A stretch of DNA of 64,000 bases from CAVTND01 sp963735955 (GTDB lineage: Bacteria; Pseudomonadota; Gammaproteobacteria; Burkholderiales; Burkholderiaceae_F): positions 186,001 to 250,000 of the forward strand of contig CAVTND010000009.1 of NCBI GenBank assembly GCA_963735955.1, given 5' to 3'. Within the stretch, counting starts at the first letter, position 1; each line of letters opens with the position of its first letter. Both the position numbers and the translations under genes were made by a program. Shown one piece after another: positions 8,546-16,891 of this stretch. The notes under the pieces were generated by a model. It searched no databases, was not told where the DNA came from, and saw only the letters and a list, made by a program, of their open reading frames with translations.

Positions 8546-9495
8546 TTGCGCACCGCGCCGAAGGTGATGCCGCGCAGCAGATGTTTGCGCAGCAGAACCG
8601 TGAAGACGAGGATCGGCAGCAGAAACAAGGCAGTGCCCGCGGCGACTGCCGGCCAGTCCTGGCCACCCTCGCCAATGATGATCGGAATGAACGGCGGTGC
8701 CGTCTGCGCCTCGCCGGAGGTCAGCAGCACGGCGAAGGCATATTCGTTCCACGCGAAAATCAGACAGAAGATCGCGGTGGCCACGATTCCCGTGGTCGCC
8801 TGCGGCAGCACCACCTTTACGAAGGCCTGCAGACGCGTGTAGCCGTCCACCAATGCGGCCTCCTCGTATTCGCGCGGAATCTCGTCGATGAAGCCCTTGA
8901 GCAGCCAGACCGCGAGCGAGACGTTGACCGCCGTGTAGAGCAGGATCATTCCAAGCCGTGTATCGGACAGTCCGACTTCGCGGTACATCAGGTAGATCGG
9001 GATCGCCACCGCGATCGGCGGCATCATCCGGGTAGACAGGATGAAGAACAGCAAGTCGTCCTTGAACGGCACCTTGAAGCGCGAAAACGCGTACGCGGCG
9101 GTGACACCCAGCGCCACCGACAGCGCCGTCGAGCCGAACGCGATGATCAGTGAATTGATGAATCGCGGCGCGTAGTTCGAGGTCCCGACCATCACCATGT
9201 TGCTGGCGCGCGCCACGCGGTCACATACACCCGTGGCCGGCGGCAGTTGCGCTATGTATTCCTCGGTCTGGCGCGAGCGCGTGTTGAACAGGTTGCAGAA
9301 GCCTTCGGCCGACGGCTCAAAGGTCCACTTCGGCGGATAGGCGATCGAGTCCGGTCCGGACTTCAACGCCGTCAGAAAGATCCAGACGAGAGGAATCATC
9401 GTCAGCAGCGCGTAGGCAACCACCACGAGCGCTGCGAAGCTGCGCGCCGTGCGCGAGGGCTCAACGACCGAGTGAGCGAATGATGTACCGATCAT
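8542..9495 (-). CDS. ABC transporter permease (GlpQ-like, MalG family)
   Basis: The product is 317 aa with about six membrane segments, starting FAALVVVAYALLTMIPLVW. The EAA loop that contacts the ATPase is EYEEAALVDGYTRLQAF near residue 220. There is a periplasmic insertion after the first helix (residues ~50-105), usual in the glycerol-type subgroup. It is the second of two permeases; the first ends 18 bp upstream. Confidence 0.9.
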   Translation of the reverse strand: MIGTSFAHSVVEPSRTARSFAALVVVAYALLTMIPLVWIFLTALKSGPDSIAYPPKWTFEPSAEGFCNLFNTRSRQTEEYIAQLPPATGVCDRVARASNMVMVGTSNYAPRFINSLIIAFGSTALSVALGVTAAYAFSRFKVPFKDDLLFFILSTRMMPPIAVAIPIYLMYREVGLSDTRLGMILLYTAVNVSLAVWLLKGFIDEIPREYEEAALVDGYTRLQAFVKVVLPQATTGIVATAIFCLIFAWNEYAFAVLLTSGEAQTAPPFIPIIIGEGGQDWPAVAAGTALFLLPILVFTVLLRKHLLRGITFGAVRK

Positions 9496-9513
9496 GCGGG
9501 TCTCATCCTGGTG

Positions 9514-10473
9514 TCACCGGTTCTTCACGTGGTTGAGTGCCTTGACGTAGATGTTGGCGAGGCCGAACACCGCGACGAACAGGATGATGGCGAACGCCGA
9601 CGAGTAGCCTGTGCGCCACTTTTCGAAGGCTTCGCGCTTGAGCGTGATCGACGCGACTTCGGTAGTCGAACCAGGACCGCCCGACGTCAGCAGGTTAACC
9701 ATGTCGAACATCTTGAAGTTCTCGATGCCGCGGAACAGCACCGCCAGCATGATGAAGGGCAGCGCCATCGGCAGCGTGATCGACCAGAACTGGCGCCACT
9801 TCGATGCTCGATCGACTTCGGCGGCTTCGTAGAGATAGCCCGGGATCGATCGCAGGCCCGCCAGGCAGATCAGCATGACATAGGGCGTCCACATCCAGGT
9901 ATCGACGATGATGATGGCCCACGGTGCGAGCTTCACCGAGCCGATCATCGAGAAGCTCGACGCCGGAATCCCCGTCAGAAACGACACGGCGTAGTTCCAC
10001 AGCCCGATCTGCGGCTGGTAAAGGAACGCCCAGAAATTGCCCACCACGGCGGGCGACAGCATCATCGGAATCAGGATCACCGTGGTCCAGAATCCATGGC
10101 CGCGAAAGCGCCGGTCGATCAGATAGGCAAGTGCGAATCCAAGCAGCGTCTGCAGCAGGATGGTCCAGAACAGAAAGTGTGCGGTGGCTTGCATCGCTGC
10201 CCAGACATCGGGGTCCGACAGAATCGAAACGTAGTGATCGAGACCGACGGAGATCACTTCGGCGTTGGGCCGGTTGGCCCGGTAGTTGGTGAACGACAGG
10301 CGGATCGTCCAGATCAACGGAAAGATGTTGATCGCCAGCAGTAGCACGATCGTCGGCGTGATGAAGATCCAGGCGAGCGCGCGATCCGACAGGCCTTTGA
10401 CCACGCGTGCAACGGCGATCGGTGTCCCGGCTGCCGCGCGACCAACGGCCGCTTCAAGGGCAGGCGTTCTCAT
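9514..10473 (-). CDS. ABC transporter permease (GlpP-like, MalF family)
   Basis: The product is about 319 aa from the ATG at 10473, preceded by GGTGAG. The first helix is AWIFITPTIVLLLAINIFPLIW. The EAA loop reads LYEAAEVDRASKWRQFW. It forms the inner-membrane pore with the second permease. The frame continues upstream to 10563, but that extension is Arg/His-rich and lacks a good ribosome site. The binding-protein gene lies 142 bp upstream on the same strand. Confidence 0.9.
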   Translation of the reverse strand: MRTPALEAAVGRAAAGTPIAVARVVKGLSDRALAWIFITPTIVLLLAINIFPLIWTIRLSFTNYRANRPNAEVISVGLDHYVSILSDPDVWAAMQATAHFLFWTILLQTLLGFALAYLIDRRFRGHGFWTTVILIPMMLSPAVVGNFWAFLYQPQIGLWNYAVSFLTGIPASSFSMIGSVKLAPWAIIIVDTWMWTPYVMLICLAGLRSIPGYLYEAAEVDRASKWRQFWSITLPMALPFIMLAVLFRGIENFKMFDMVNLLTSGGPGSTTEVASITLKREAFEKWRTGYSSAFAIILFVAVFGLANIYVKALNHVKNR

Positions 10474-10615
10474 GAACTCACCGCGCAGGCCGATTGCCCG
10501 GAGCCGGGTGTCGATGTGCAGGTGAAGGATTGGGCGGCGAGCGACAGCATGTGGAAGATGCAACCGATACGACCGAGCACCGGCACGGACGGCCGTCCGT
10601 GCCGATCCGAAACGA

Positions 10616-11960
10616 CTACTTGAGCTTGCCTTCTTCCTTGAAGACCTTGGTCCAGTCGACGATCAGGCCGTCGAGTGCTTCCTTGGCCGTGCCCTTGTCG
10701 GCGACGACATAGTCATGCACGCGTTTCTGCATCGCGAGCAGCAGTTGCGCATAGGACGGCTCGGCCCAGAAGTCCTTGACCATCTCCATCGACTGCAGGA
10801 ACTGCTCGGCGAACGGCGCGCTCTTGGCGAAGCCCGGATCCATCAGCACAGCCTTCGAGCACGAGTAGCCGCCCAGCGCCCACCACTTCTTCTGCACATC
10901 GTTGGACGCGAACCACTTGATGTACTGCAGCGCCTCGTTGCGGTTGGGCGAGTAAGCGACGACCGAGATGCCCTGGCCGCCGAGCTGCACGCCCTTGGTG
11001 GCCTCGGACGGATTGATGAAGAAGCCGATCTTGTCGCCGCCGACGTTCGGATCCTTGTACAGACCCGGGAAGAAGGCAAACCAGTTCATCATCATCGCCA
11101 CCTGGCCCGATTTGAAGGCATCGAGCCCTTCCTGCATGTAGGCGTTGGTCAGGCCCGGCGCCGTACAGCACTTGTAGAGCGCCTTGTACATCTCGAGCCC
11201 CTTGACCGCGCCCGGGGAATTCACGAAACCGGTCATGTCGTAGGGCTTCTTCGGGTTCTGATACTGGAAGCCGTACGGATACAGCGTATTCGTTACCCCC
11301 ATCGTGATGCCTTCGGAACCGCGTTCGGTGAAGATGTAGGCACCGTAGACCTTCTTGCCGTCGATCATCCGGTTCTGGAAGAACTCGGCGACCTGCTTGA
11401 ACTCATCCCAGGTCGTTGGGCGGTGCTATGTCACGCTTGTACTTCGTCTTGAACTCGGCCTTGACTTCGGGGCGATTGAACCAGTCCTTGCGGTAGGTCC
11501 AGCCGACCGAGTCGCCCATCGCCGGCAACGCCCAGTAGTTCGGCGTGCCTTTCGGCCACTCCGAGTAGCCGGTCACGGTCGCGGGAAGGAAGTCGCTCAT
11601 CTTGATGCCTTCCTTGTCGAAGAAGTCGTTCAGCTTGACGTAGTGCCCGCTCTCGGCTGCTCCTCCGATCCATTGACTGTCGCCGATCATCAAGTCGCAC
11701 AGCTTGCCCTTCGAGTTGAGTTCGTTGAGCATGCGATCGGCGAAGTTGGGCCAGGGCACGAACTCGAACTTCATCTGTACACCAGACTTCGCGGTGAAGT
11801 CCTTCGACAGCTCGACCAGGGCGTTCGCTGGATCCCATGCGGCCCAACAAAGGGTGATCGTCTTACCGCCGGCCTTGGCTTGTGCGTGTGCGGCGGGCGA
11901 AGCAAAAGCAGCGAGCAACGCCATGGCGGCGGCGGCCGCAAAAGTTTTCGACAGCTTCAC
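10616..11960 (-). CDS. ABC transporter substrate-binding protein (glycerol type), interrupted by a frameshift
   Basis: This periplasmic binding protein starts with GTG after an AGGAG site. It has a clear signal peptide with likely cleavage after SPAAHA. The first frame ends at a stop near 11403 after RDIAPPND. The next frame continues without loss as WDEFKQVAEFFQNRMIDGKK to the stop at 10616. Removing one C from the run at 11411-11412 joins the two into ~447 aa with no missing residues. C-terminal features include VQLGGQGISVVAYS and NEALQYIKWFAS, as in GlpV-like binding proteins. It is the first gene of the operon. The ligand is probably a C3 polyol or ketose, by context. Confidence 0.87.
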
Positions 11961-12073
11961 GAGAATCTCCTAGCGTCTCCGACCACGGTTCGTTGTCGCG
12001 CCGTGCTGGCTTGCACGGACGTGTATTTGGTCAGCACGGCGCCGTCGGAGGCGGCTGGCGCTTTGCTTACCTA

Positions 12074-12108
12074 TGTTTATTGAAGTAAACAAAGGGCATG
12101 GCTGTCAA
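12074..12108 (-). promoter_or_regulatory. Candidate promoter and operator of the ABC/Dha operon
   Basis: Reading the minus strand, a perfect TTGACA (12108-12103) is followed 18 bases later by TTCAAT, a plausible -10. Overlapping that -10 is the inverted repeat TGTTTA-N6-TAAACA at 12074-12091. It lies about 115-150 bp upstream of the binding-protein start. A repressor bound there would block the promoter. The regulator is unknown; a DeoR- or LacI-type protein or the in-operon HTH-like protein would be candidates. I see no gene in the rest of 11961-12228. Confidence 0.5.
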
Positions 12109-12228
12109 GGAAAACTCATGCTGCAGTGCAATGTGAGACTCCCGCATCCGGGTGGGCTATCCCGGTCGGATCGGAGCGCGAAAACGCCGCGCAGGCGACG
12201 TTTCGTGTGGAAGCGCGGCTACCGCCGG

Positions 12229-13407
12229 CTACATCGTTTCCGAAAATAACTCGCGCCCGATCAGCATCCTGCGTACCTCGCTGGTGCCGGCGCCGATCTC
12301 GTACAGCTTCGCGTCGCGCCACAGTCGCCCCGTGGCGTAGTCATTGATGTAGCCATTGCCGCCCAGCGCCTGGATCGCTTCGCCGGCCATCCAGGTGGCC
12401 CGCTCGGACGCAAACAGGATTGCACCCGCGGCATCCTTGCGCAGGGTGCGCATGGTGGCCGCGGTGGCGCGATCGCAGGCGCGGCCGACTTCGTAAACGT
12501 AGGCCCTGGAAGCCATCATCGTGGTGTACATGTCGGCGAGCTTGCCCTGCATCAGCTGAAACTCGCCGATCGACTGGCCGAACTGCTTGCGGTCATGGGT
12601 GTAGGGCAGCACGACGTCCATGCAGGCGGCCATGATGCCGAGCGGCCCGCCGGCCAGCACGGCGCGCTCGAAATCGAGCCCGCTCATCAGGATCCGGGCG
12701 CCGCCACCTTCCTCACCGAGCACGTTCTCGGCCGGCACTTCGACATTCTCGAACACCAGTTCACCGGTGTGCGAACCGCGCATGCCGAGCTTGTCGAGCT
12801 TCTGCGCGACAGAAAATCCCTTCATCCCCTTCTCGACGATGAAGGTCGTCATGCCGCGCGCGCCCATCTGCGGGTCCGTCTTCGCATAGACGACCAGGGT
12901 GTCGCAGTCCGGCCCGTTGGTGATCCACATCTTGGTGCCGTTGAGCACGAAGCGATCACCCTTGAAATCGGCGCGCAGTTTCATGCTGACAACATCCGAT
13001 CCGGCGTTGGGCTCGCTCATCGCGAGCGCGCCGACGTGTTCGCCGCTGACCAGCTTCGGCAGGTACTTTGCTTTCTGCGTGGCACTGCCGTTGCGGCGGA
13101 TCTGGTTGACGCAGAGGTTCGAATGCGCGCCGTACGACAGGCCGACCGAGGCGCTGGCGCGTGAGATCTCCTCCATTGCGACGATATGCGCCAGGTAGCC
13201 CATCGCGGTGCCGCCGTACTCGTTCTCGACCGTGATGCCGAGCACACCGAGTTCGCCGAGCTTGCGCCATAGCTCCATCGGAAACTGGTCGCTGCGGTCG
13301 ATCTCAGCCGCGCGCGGCGCGATCTCAGCCTGCGCGAACGCGTGCACCGCCTCACGCAGCGCGGCGATGTCGTCGCCGAGGTCGAACTGGATTCCGGGCA
13401 GTTGCAT
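12229..13407 (-). CDS. liuA: Isovaleryl-CoA dehydrogenase
   Basis: The product is 392 aa, an FAD acyl-CoA dehydrogenase of leucine breakdown that converts isovaleryl-CoA to 3-methylcrotonyl-CoA. Family marks are YGAHSNLCVNQ (residues 92-102), the FAD-binding MSEPNAGSD and WITNG, and the catalytic glutamate E247 in SGLDFERAVLAGGPLG, where isovaleryl-CoA dehydrogenases carry it. The usual downstream liu genes (methylcrotonyl-CoA carboxylase, hydratase, lyase) are not next to it. An operator like that near liuR lies upstream. Confidence 0.9.
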   Translation of the reverse strand: MQLPGIQFDLGDDIAALREAVHAFAQAEIAPRAAEIDRSDQFPMELWRKLGELGVLGITVENEYGGTAMGYLAHIVAMEEISRASASVGLSYGAHSNLCVNQIRRNGSATQKAKYLPKLVSGEHVGALAMSEPNAGSDVVSMKLRADFKGDRFVLNGTKMWITNGPDCDTLVVYAKTDPQMGARGMTTFIVEKGMKGFSVAQKLDKLGMRGSHTGELVFENVEVPAENVLGEEGGGARILMSGLDFERAVLAGGPLGIMAACMDVVLPYTHDRKQFGQSIGEFQLMQGKLADMYTTMMASRAYVYEVGRACDRATAATMRTLRKDAAGAILFASERATWMAGEAIQALGGNGYINDYATGRLWRDAKLYEIGAGTSEVRRMLIGRELFSETM

Positions 13408-13474
13408 GGTGTCTCCTCACCTTCTTGCGTCGGGCTAGCGCTGCGCAGTCAAGGGGACAGCAATCTAGGTTGCG

Positions 13475-13490
13475 TTTACGTTAACGTCAA
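13475..13490 (-). promoter_or_regulatory. Candidate LiuR operator within the liuA promoter
   Basis: The plus strand reads TTTACGTTAACGTCAA, a near-palindrome. On the minus strand it gives TTGACG as a -35, followed after 17 bases by TAGATT as a -10, so the palindrome fills the spacer as MerR-family activators and repressors prefer. A nearly identical 16-mer (14 of 16 matching) lies at 23332-23347 upstream of liuR. The start codon is ~65 bp downstream. Confidence 0.55.
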
Positions 13491-13550
13491 CTCGGATCGT
13501 CGACCGATCGAATCGTCAACCTTAGACGGCTGCGGCGCGCGGCGGCGCAG

Positions 13551-13982
13551 CTAGGGAACAGCGCGGCCGTCGCCGAGCCGCAGGAGGCCGCGGATCAGGC
13601 GGTAGATCACCCAGAACCAGACCACCGCGAGTGCAATCCCGCCGGCGACTGCGCCGCCAATCAACTTCCAGGGAATGTTGACGATGTTGATGCCGGACTC
13701 CGCCGCCCGGCCGAGCTGAATGGCGCCGGGCAGCACGGCCGAGATCAGTCCGCAGATGATCAGTACGAACAGGACCAGCCACCACCAGAAGGTGCGGATC
13801 AGCCAGCCGTAGTGGGATTCGAGGAACGTGCCTTTGGCATCGCCGCGGCGGGTGTACGCCAGGACAACGCCGGCGATGACGGGCCAGAACACCACCAGGC
13901 CGAAAGCGAACAGGCCGTAGGTGATGCCCAGCAGGGTGAACTCGCGGGTGCTGGGGACGTTGTTGTCTGCCACGGTGGACAT
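13551..13982 (-). CDS. DUF4870-like integral membrane protein
   Basis: The product is about 143 aa from the ATG at 13982, which follows a GGAGG site. It has three or four membrane segments (LLGITYGLFAFGLVVFWPVIAGVVLAY, FWWWLVLFVLIICGLISAV, LIGGAVAGGIALAVVWFWVIYRLI). Between the first two is the family motif TRRGDAKGTFLESHYGWLIRTFWW, and the C-terminus ends RGLLRLGDGRAVP. The function is unknown. A paralogue is at 48490-48900 and a broken copy of this gene with its upstream region is at 19651-19953. Confidence 0.75.
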   Translation of the reverse strand: MSTVADNNVPSTREFTLLGITYGLFAFGLVVFWPVIAGVVLAYTRRGDAKGTFLESHYGWLIRTFWWWLVLFVLIICGLISAVLPGAIQLGRAAESGINIVNIPWKLIGGAVAGGIALAVVWFWVIYRLIRGLLRLGDGRAVP

Positions 13983-14060
13983 GGTTCCTCCAGAAATCTG
14001 CAACGCGGATCGTAATGCGGACTCGGTAAGCTTCGCAGGTGATCACGAGCAAGCAGCGGG
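13761..14060. repeat. Direct repeat, copy 1, flanking the sigma/kinase block
   Basis: About 300 bp covering the 5' half of the DUF4870-like gene, its upstream region and a stretch matching the first codons of recQ. It aligns with 19651-19953 at an almost constant offset of 5890. Long matches include GGCCAGAACACCACCAG, GTGATGCCCAGCAGGGTGAA and GATCGTAATGCGGACTCGGT. Copy 1 keeps the intact membrane-gene start; copy 2 keeps the intact recQ start. Confidence 0.8.
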
Positions 14061-14163
14061 CGGGCTCTGCGGTCACGCGCTCCCGTCGGATTTGCCCCGT
14101 TGAGTAGCCATCCCGGCGCGATTATCGTGGACTCCGAGATGTTCCGACTCAGGGGCGGCCGAC

Positions 14164-14724
14164 ATGGACGATGCAGCGCGGATTGCCACCGCGATCGACG
14201 CGGCCGACCGCGGCGACCCAGCCGCGATCGAGCAGCTCTTCAGCAGCCTGTATCGCGAACTGCACAGTCTCGCGCAGCGGCAGCTGTACCGGAACGCCTA
14301 CGGTGCGACCCTGAGCGCGACCACGCTGCTGCACGAGGCCTACATGGACCTCGCCGGCAGCAAAGCCGCCTTTCCCGATCGTGCCCGTTTCTTCGCCTAC
14401 GCCGCGCGCGCGATGCGCGGACTGATCATCGATTACGTGCGGCAACGGCACGCGCTGAAGCGCGGAGGCGAGTTCCATTTGACTGCACTTGATACGCAGG
14501 TTGGCGAATCTGCGCCGGAGCTGAACGACATGGGACCGCTCAACGACGCGCTCGACGAGCTAGCGCGCATAGACGCGCCTCTCGCGGAGCTTGTCGACCT
14601 GAAGTTTTTCTGCGGTTTTTCCTTCAACGACATTGCAGCGATGCGTGGTGTATCCGAGCGGACGGTTCAGCGCGACTGGAACAAGGCCCGCATATATCTG
14701 CGGCACACTTTGCACGACGAGTGA
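14164..14724 (+). CDS. ECF-type RNA polymerase sigma factor (TIGR02999-like)
   Basis: The product is 186 aa. Region 2 is the N-terminal ~100 residues, with TLLHEAYMDLA and the core-binding/-10 part FFAYAARAMRGLIIDYVRQRHALKRGG. Region 4 carries the HTH FCGFSFNDIAAMRGVSERTVQRDWNKARIYLR. The subgroup with LHEAY and RGLIIDYVR near its middle is often encoded beside membrane Ser/Thr kinases, and one lies 2.2 kb downstream. No anti-sigma factor is adjacent, so control by the kinase is plausible but inferred. Confidence 0.88.
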   Translation: MDDAARIATAIDAADRGDPAAIEQLFSSLYRELHSLAQRQLYRNAYGATLSATTLLHEAYMDLAGSKAAFPDRARFFAYAARAMRGLIIDYVRQRHALKRGGEFHLTALDTQVGESAPELNDMGPLNDALDELARIDAPLAELVDLKFFCGFSFNDIAAMRGVSERTVQRDWNKARIYLRHTLHDE

Positions 14725-15260
14725 GACAACGCGATGGCCGAAATCTGCGCGACGCGTTTCTCGGAATCGACGCGGCCTTCGCAATGGCGCAAGAGCCATC
14801 GATAGCCAGACGCACGATGGGCGCCTGTCGATGTCATTGACGGCCAAGCCAGCGCATGGGTTGGAGCCGCACAACTGCTGCTTGCGCACATCGCGGGAGG
14901 AAGCCGACCGCTCGACGGTGCTAAGCCATCCGGCGTTGGCCGCCGGGCAATTTACCAACACGTTGAAGGCGGGGTATCGCTGGAACATGGCCGTCGCGTC
15001 GCTCAGCGCAAAGCCCTAGGTCGCTGGCAGCGCCGGGGCCGCGAGCTTTCTGCAATCCCCGCGTATTCCGGCAGCTTTCGGACGGCTCTTCCGCTCGATA
15101 ACGCAGCGAGTCGCGCCGCGTACTCCCACCAGCAAAGTATTTCCGCGCTCGGTTGTCGTCTTTTTCGCCCTCTTTGCGATCTCTGAGATAGGGCCGGTCC
15201 GCAGATCCAAGTGCTCGGGCCGTTCACCGAAATCACCTAGGCACGATCTGGGAGATCGCA
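14725..15260. other. 536-bp stretch without a recognised gene
   Basis: No product can be supported here. A plus-strand frame ending at 15019 finishes TLKAGYRWNMAVASLSAKP, which reads like a protein tail but has no start or family I recognise. It might be a remnant. The end of the stretch must hold the promoter of the di-heme lipoprotein gene, whose start is preceded by GGGAG. Confidence 0.4.
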
Positions 15261-16793
15261 ATGCGCAACAAGACCGTAATGATGGCAACCATCCTTTTGC
15301 TTGCGGCCTGCGGCGGGTCGTCGACTGATGAGCCGGCCGCAACCGCCACCGCGGATGCCCAGCTAACCGATGCTGCATTGGATGCGGCCGCCGCCGCGTT
15401 CGCTGACACCGCATTCGCGCCGACCGGTGGCCAAGCGGCTCTTCCGAATCTCGTACCGACGCTCAATGACAGCGGCGTTGCTGCCACCTTCAGCAAGACG
15501 GGCGTCGTTGATCGCACCGGACCGTTCTTCCAGAGCCTTGGCATTAATGGCCGCAGTTGCTCAAGCTGCCATATTCAGGGCGAAGGTTGGAGCATCACTC
15601 CGCGTGGCGTTCAGGCTCGCTTCGAGCAAACCCAGGGCAACGATCCCATTTTCCGAACTGTCGATGGTTCGAACTCACCGGTCGCAGATGTGTCGACGGT
15701 CGAAGCCCGCCGCAGCGCGTACAGCATGTTGCTCAGTAAAGCGCTGATCCGCGTCGGCATTGGCATACCTCAGAACGCGGAGTTCGAACTGACCGCGGTA
15801 GACGATCCGTATGGATTTGCCAATGTGAAAGAGTTGTCGCTCTTTCGTCGACCGTTGCCGACGGCGAATCTGGAGTTCCTTAGCACCGTGATGTGGGATG
15901 GCCGCGAGACTATCGCCGACCCGAAGTCGCTCGACTGCATCCTCGGAACCGCCAATTGCTTCGCAACGCTCCATTTCACGTTGAGCAACCAGTCCAACAG
16001 CGCAACTACCGGGCACTCCGAGGCGCCGCTGCCGCTCTCTAGCGCGCAGCGCGACGCCATCATCGATTTTGAGCTGGGGATATTTACCGCTCAAGTGTTC
16101 GATCGAAGTGTCGGACACCTGACAGCTCAGAATGCACGCGGCGGTCCGGTCGCGCTGTCGAACGAGACCTTTTACTTCGGTATCAACGACACTCTAGCGG
16201 GAGACTACCGATCGCAGGCGCCATTTACGCCAACGACGATGACGGTGTATGACTCATGGGCCAATTCAGCGCCGGACTCCGATATCGTCAACGAGCAACT
16301 TCGCGAGCGCGTAGCAGCCGCGAGAGCCGCCGTGGCTCGAGGACAGGCGCTGTTCAACAGCAAGCCGATTCAGATCCGCGACGTAAGAGGCCTGAACGAT
16401 GCGCTTGGCGTGCCAATGATCCCAGGCACTTGCACCACCTGCCATAACTCGCCGAACGTGGGAAATCATTCGGTTCCGCTGCCGCTCGACATCGGTGTTG
16501 CCGACGCGGCCAGGCGTACTTTCGACATGCCGCTTTACACGCTACGCAACAAGGCGAGCGGCGAGTCTGTGCAGACGACCGATCCGGGACGCGCCCTGAT
16601 CACCGGCAAATGGCGCGACATCGCGCGCTTCAAGGGTCCGATATTGCGTGGATTGGCTGGCCGCGCGCCGTATTTCCACAATGGAATGGCAAAGGATTTG
16701 GGCGAGGCGGTTGAGTTTTACGACACGCGCTTTGGCATTGGCTTGAGCGTGCAAGAGAAGGCGGATCTGGTCGCGTTCCTGCGCACTCTTTGA
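15261..16793 (+). CDS. Di-heme c-type cytochrome lipoprotein, MauG/cytochrome c peroxidase superfamily
   Basis: The product is 510 aa. A short signal peptide ends in the lipobox LLAAC (Cys17), so it should be membrane-anchored and face the periplasm. Two heme sites are visible: CSSCH at residues 100-104 and CTTCH at 391-395. The C-terminal block has GRAPYFHNGMAKDLGEAVEFY, which carries the tyrosine/His region found near the second heme in this superfamily. It is longer than classical peroxidases (~350 aa) and closer to di-heme oxidoreductase-like proteins. It lies between the ECF sigma factor and the kinase, so it could be an output of that pathway. Confidence 0.83.
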   Translation: MRNKTVMMATILLLAACGGSSTDEPAATATADAQLTDAALDAAAAAFADTAFAPTGGQAALPNLVPTLNDSGVAATFSKTGVVDRTGPFFQSLGINGRSCSSCHIQGEGWSITPRGVQARFEQTQGNDPIFRTVDGSNSPVADVSTVEARRSAYSMLLSKALIRVGIGIPQNAEFELTAVDDPYGFANVKELSLFRRPLPTANLEFLSTVMWDGRETIADPKSLDCILGTANCFATLHFTLSNQSNSATTGHSEAPLPLSSAQRDAIIDFELGIFTAQVFDRSVGHLTAQNARGGPVALSNETFYFGINDTLAGDYRSQAPFTPTTMTVYDSWANSAPDSDIVNEQLRERVAAARAAVARGQALFNSKPIQIRDVRGLNDALGVPMIPGTCTTCHNSPNVGNHSVPLPLDIGVADAARRTFDMPLYTLRNKASGESVQTTDPGRALITGKWRDIARFKGPILRGLAGRAPYFHNGMAKDLGEAVEFYDTRFGIGLSVQEKADLVAFLRTL

Positions 16794-16891
16794 CGCGCGC
16801 CTCGTGCGTGCGTCATATTGCAGGGGGTCTACTCTTGGCGTTGTCGGAAGCGCATTCCGTTTCCGACAACTTCCGCCAGGGAGGCGATTCG

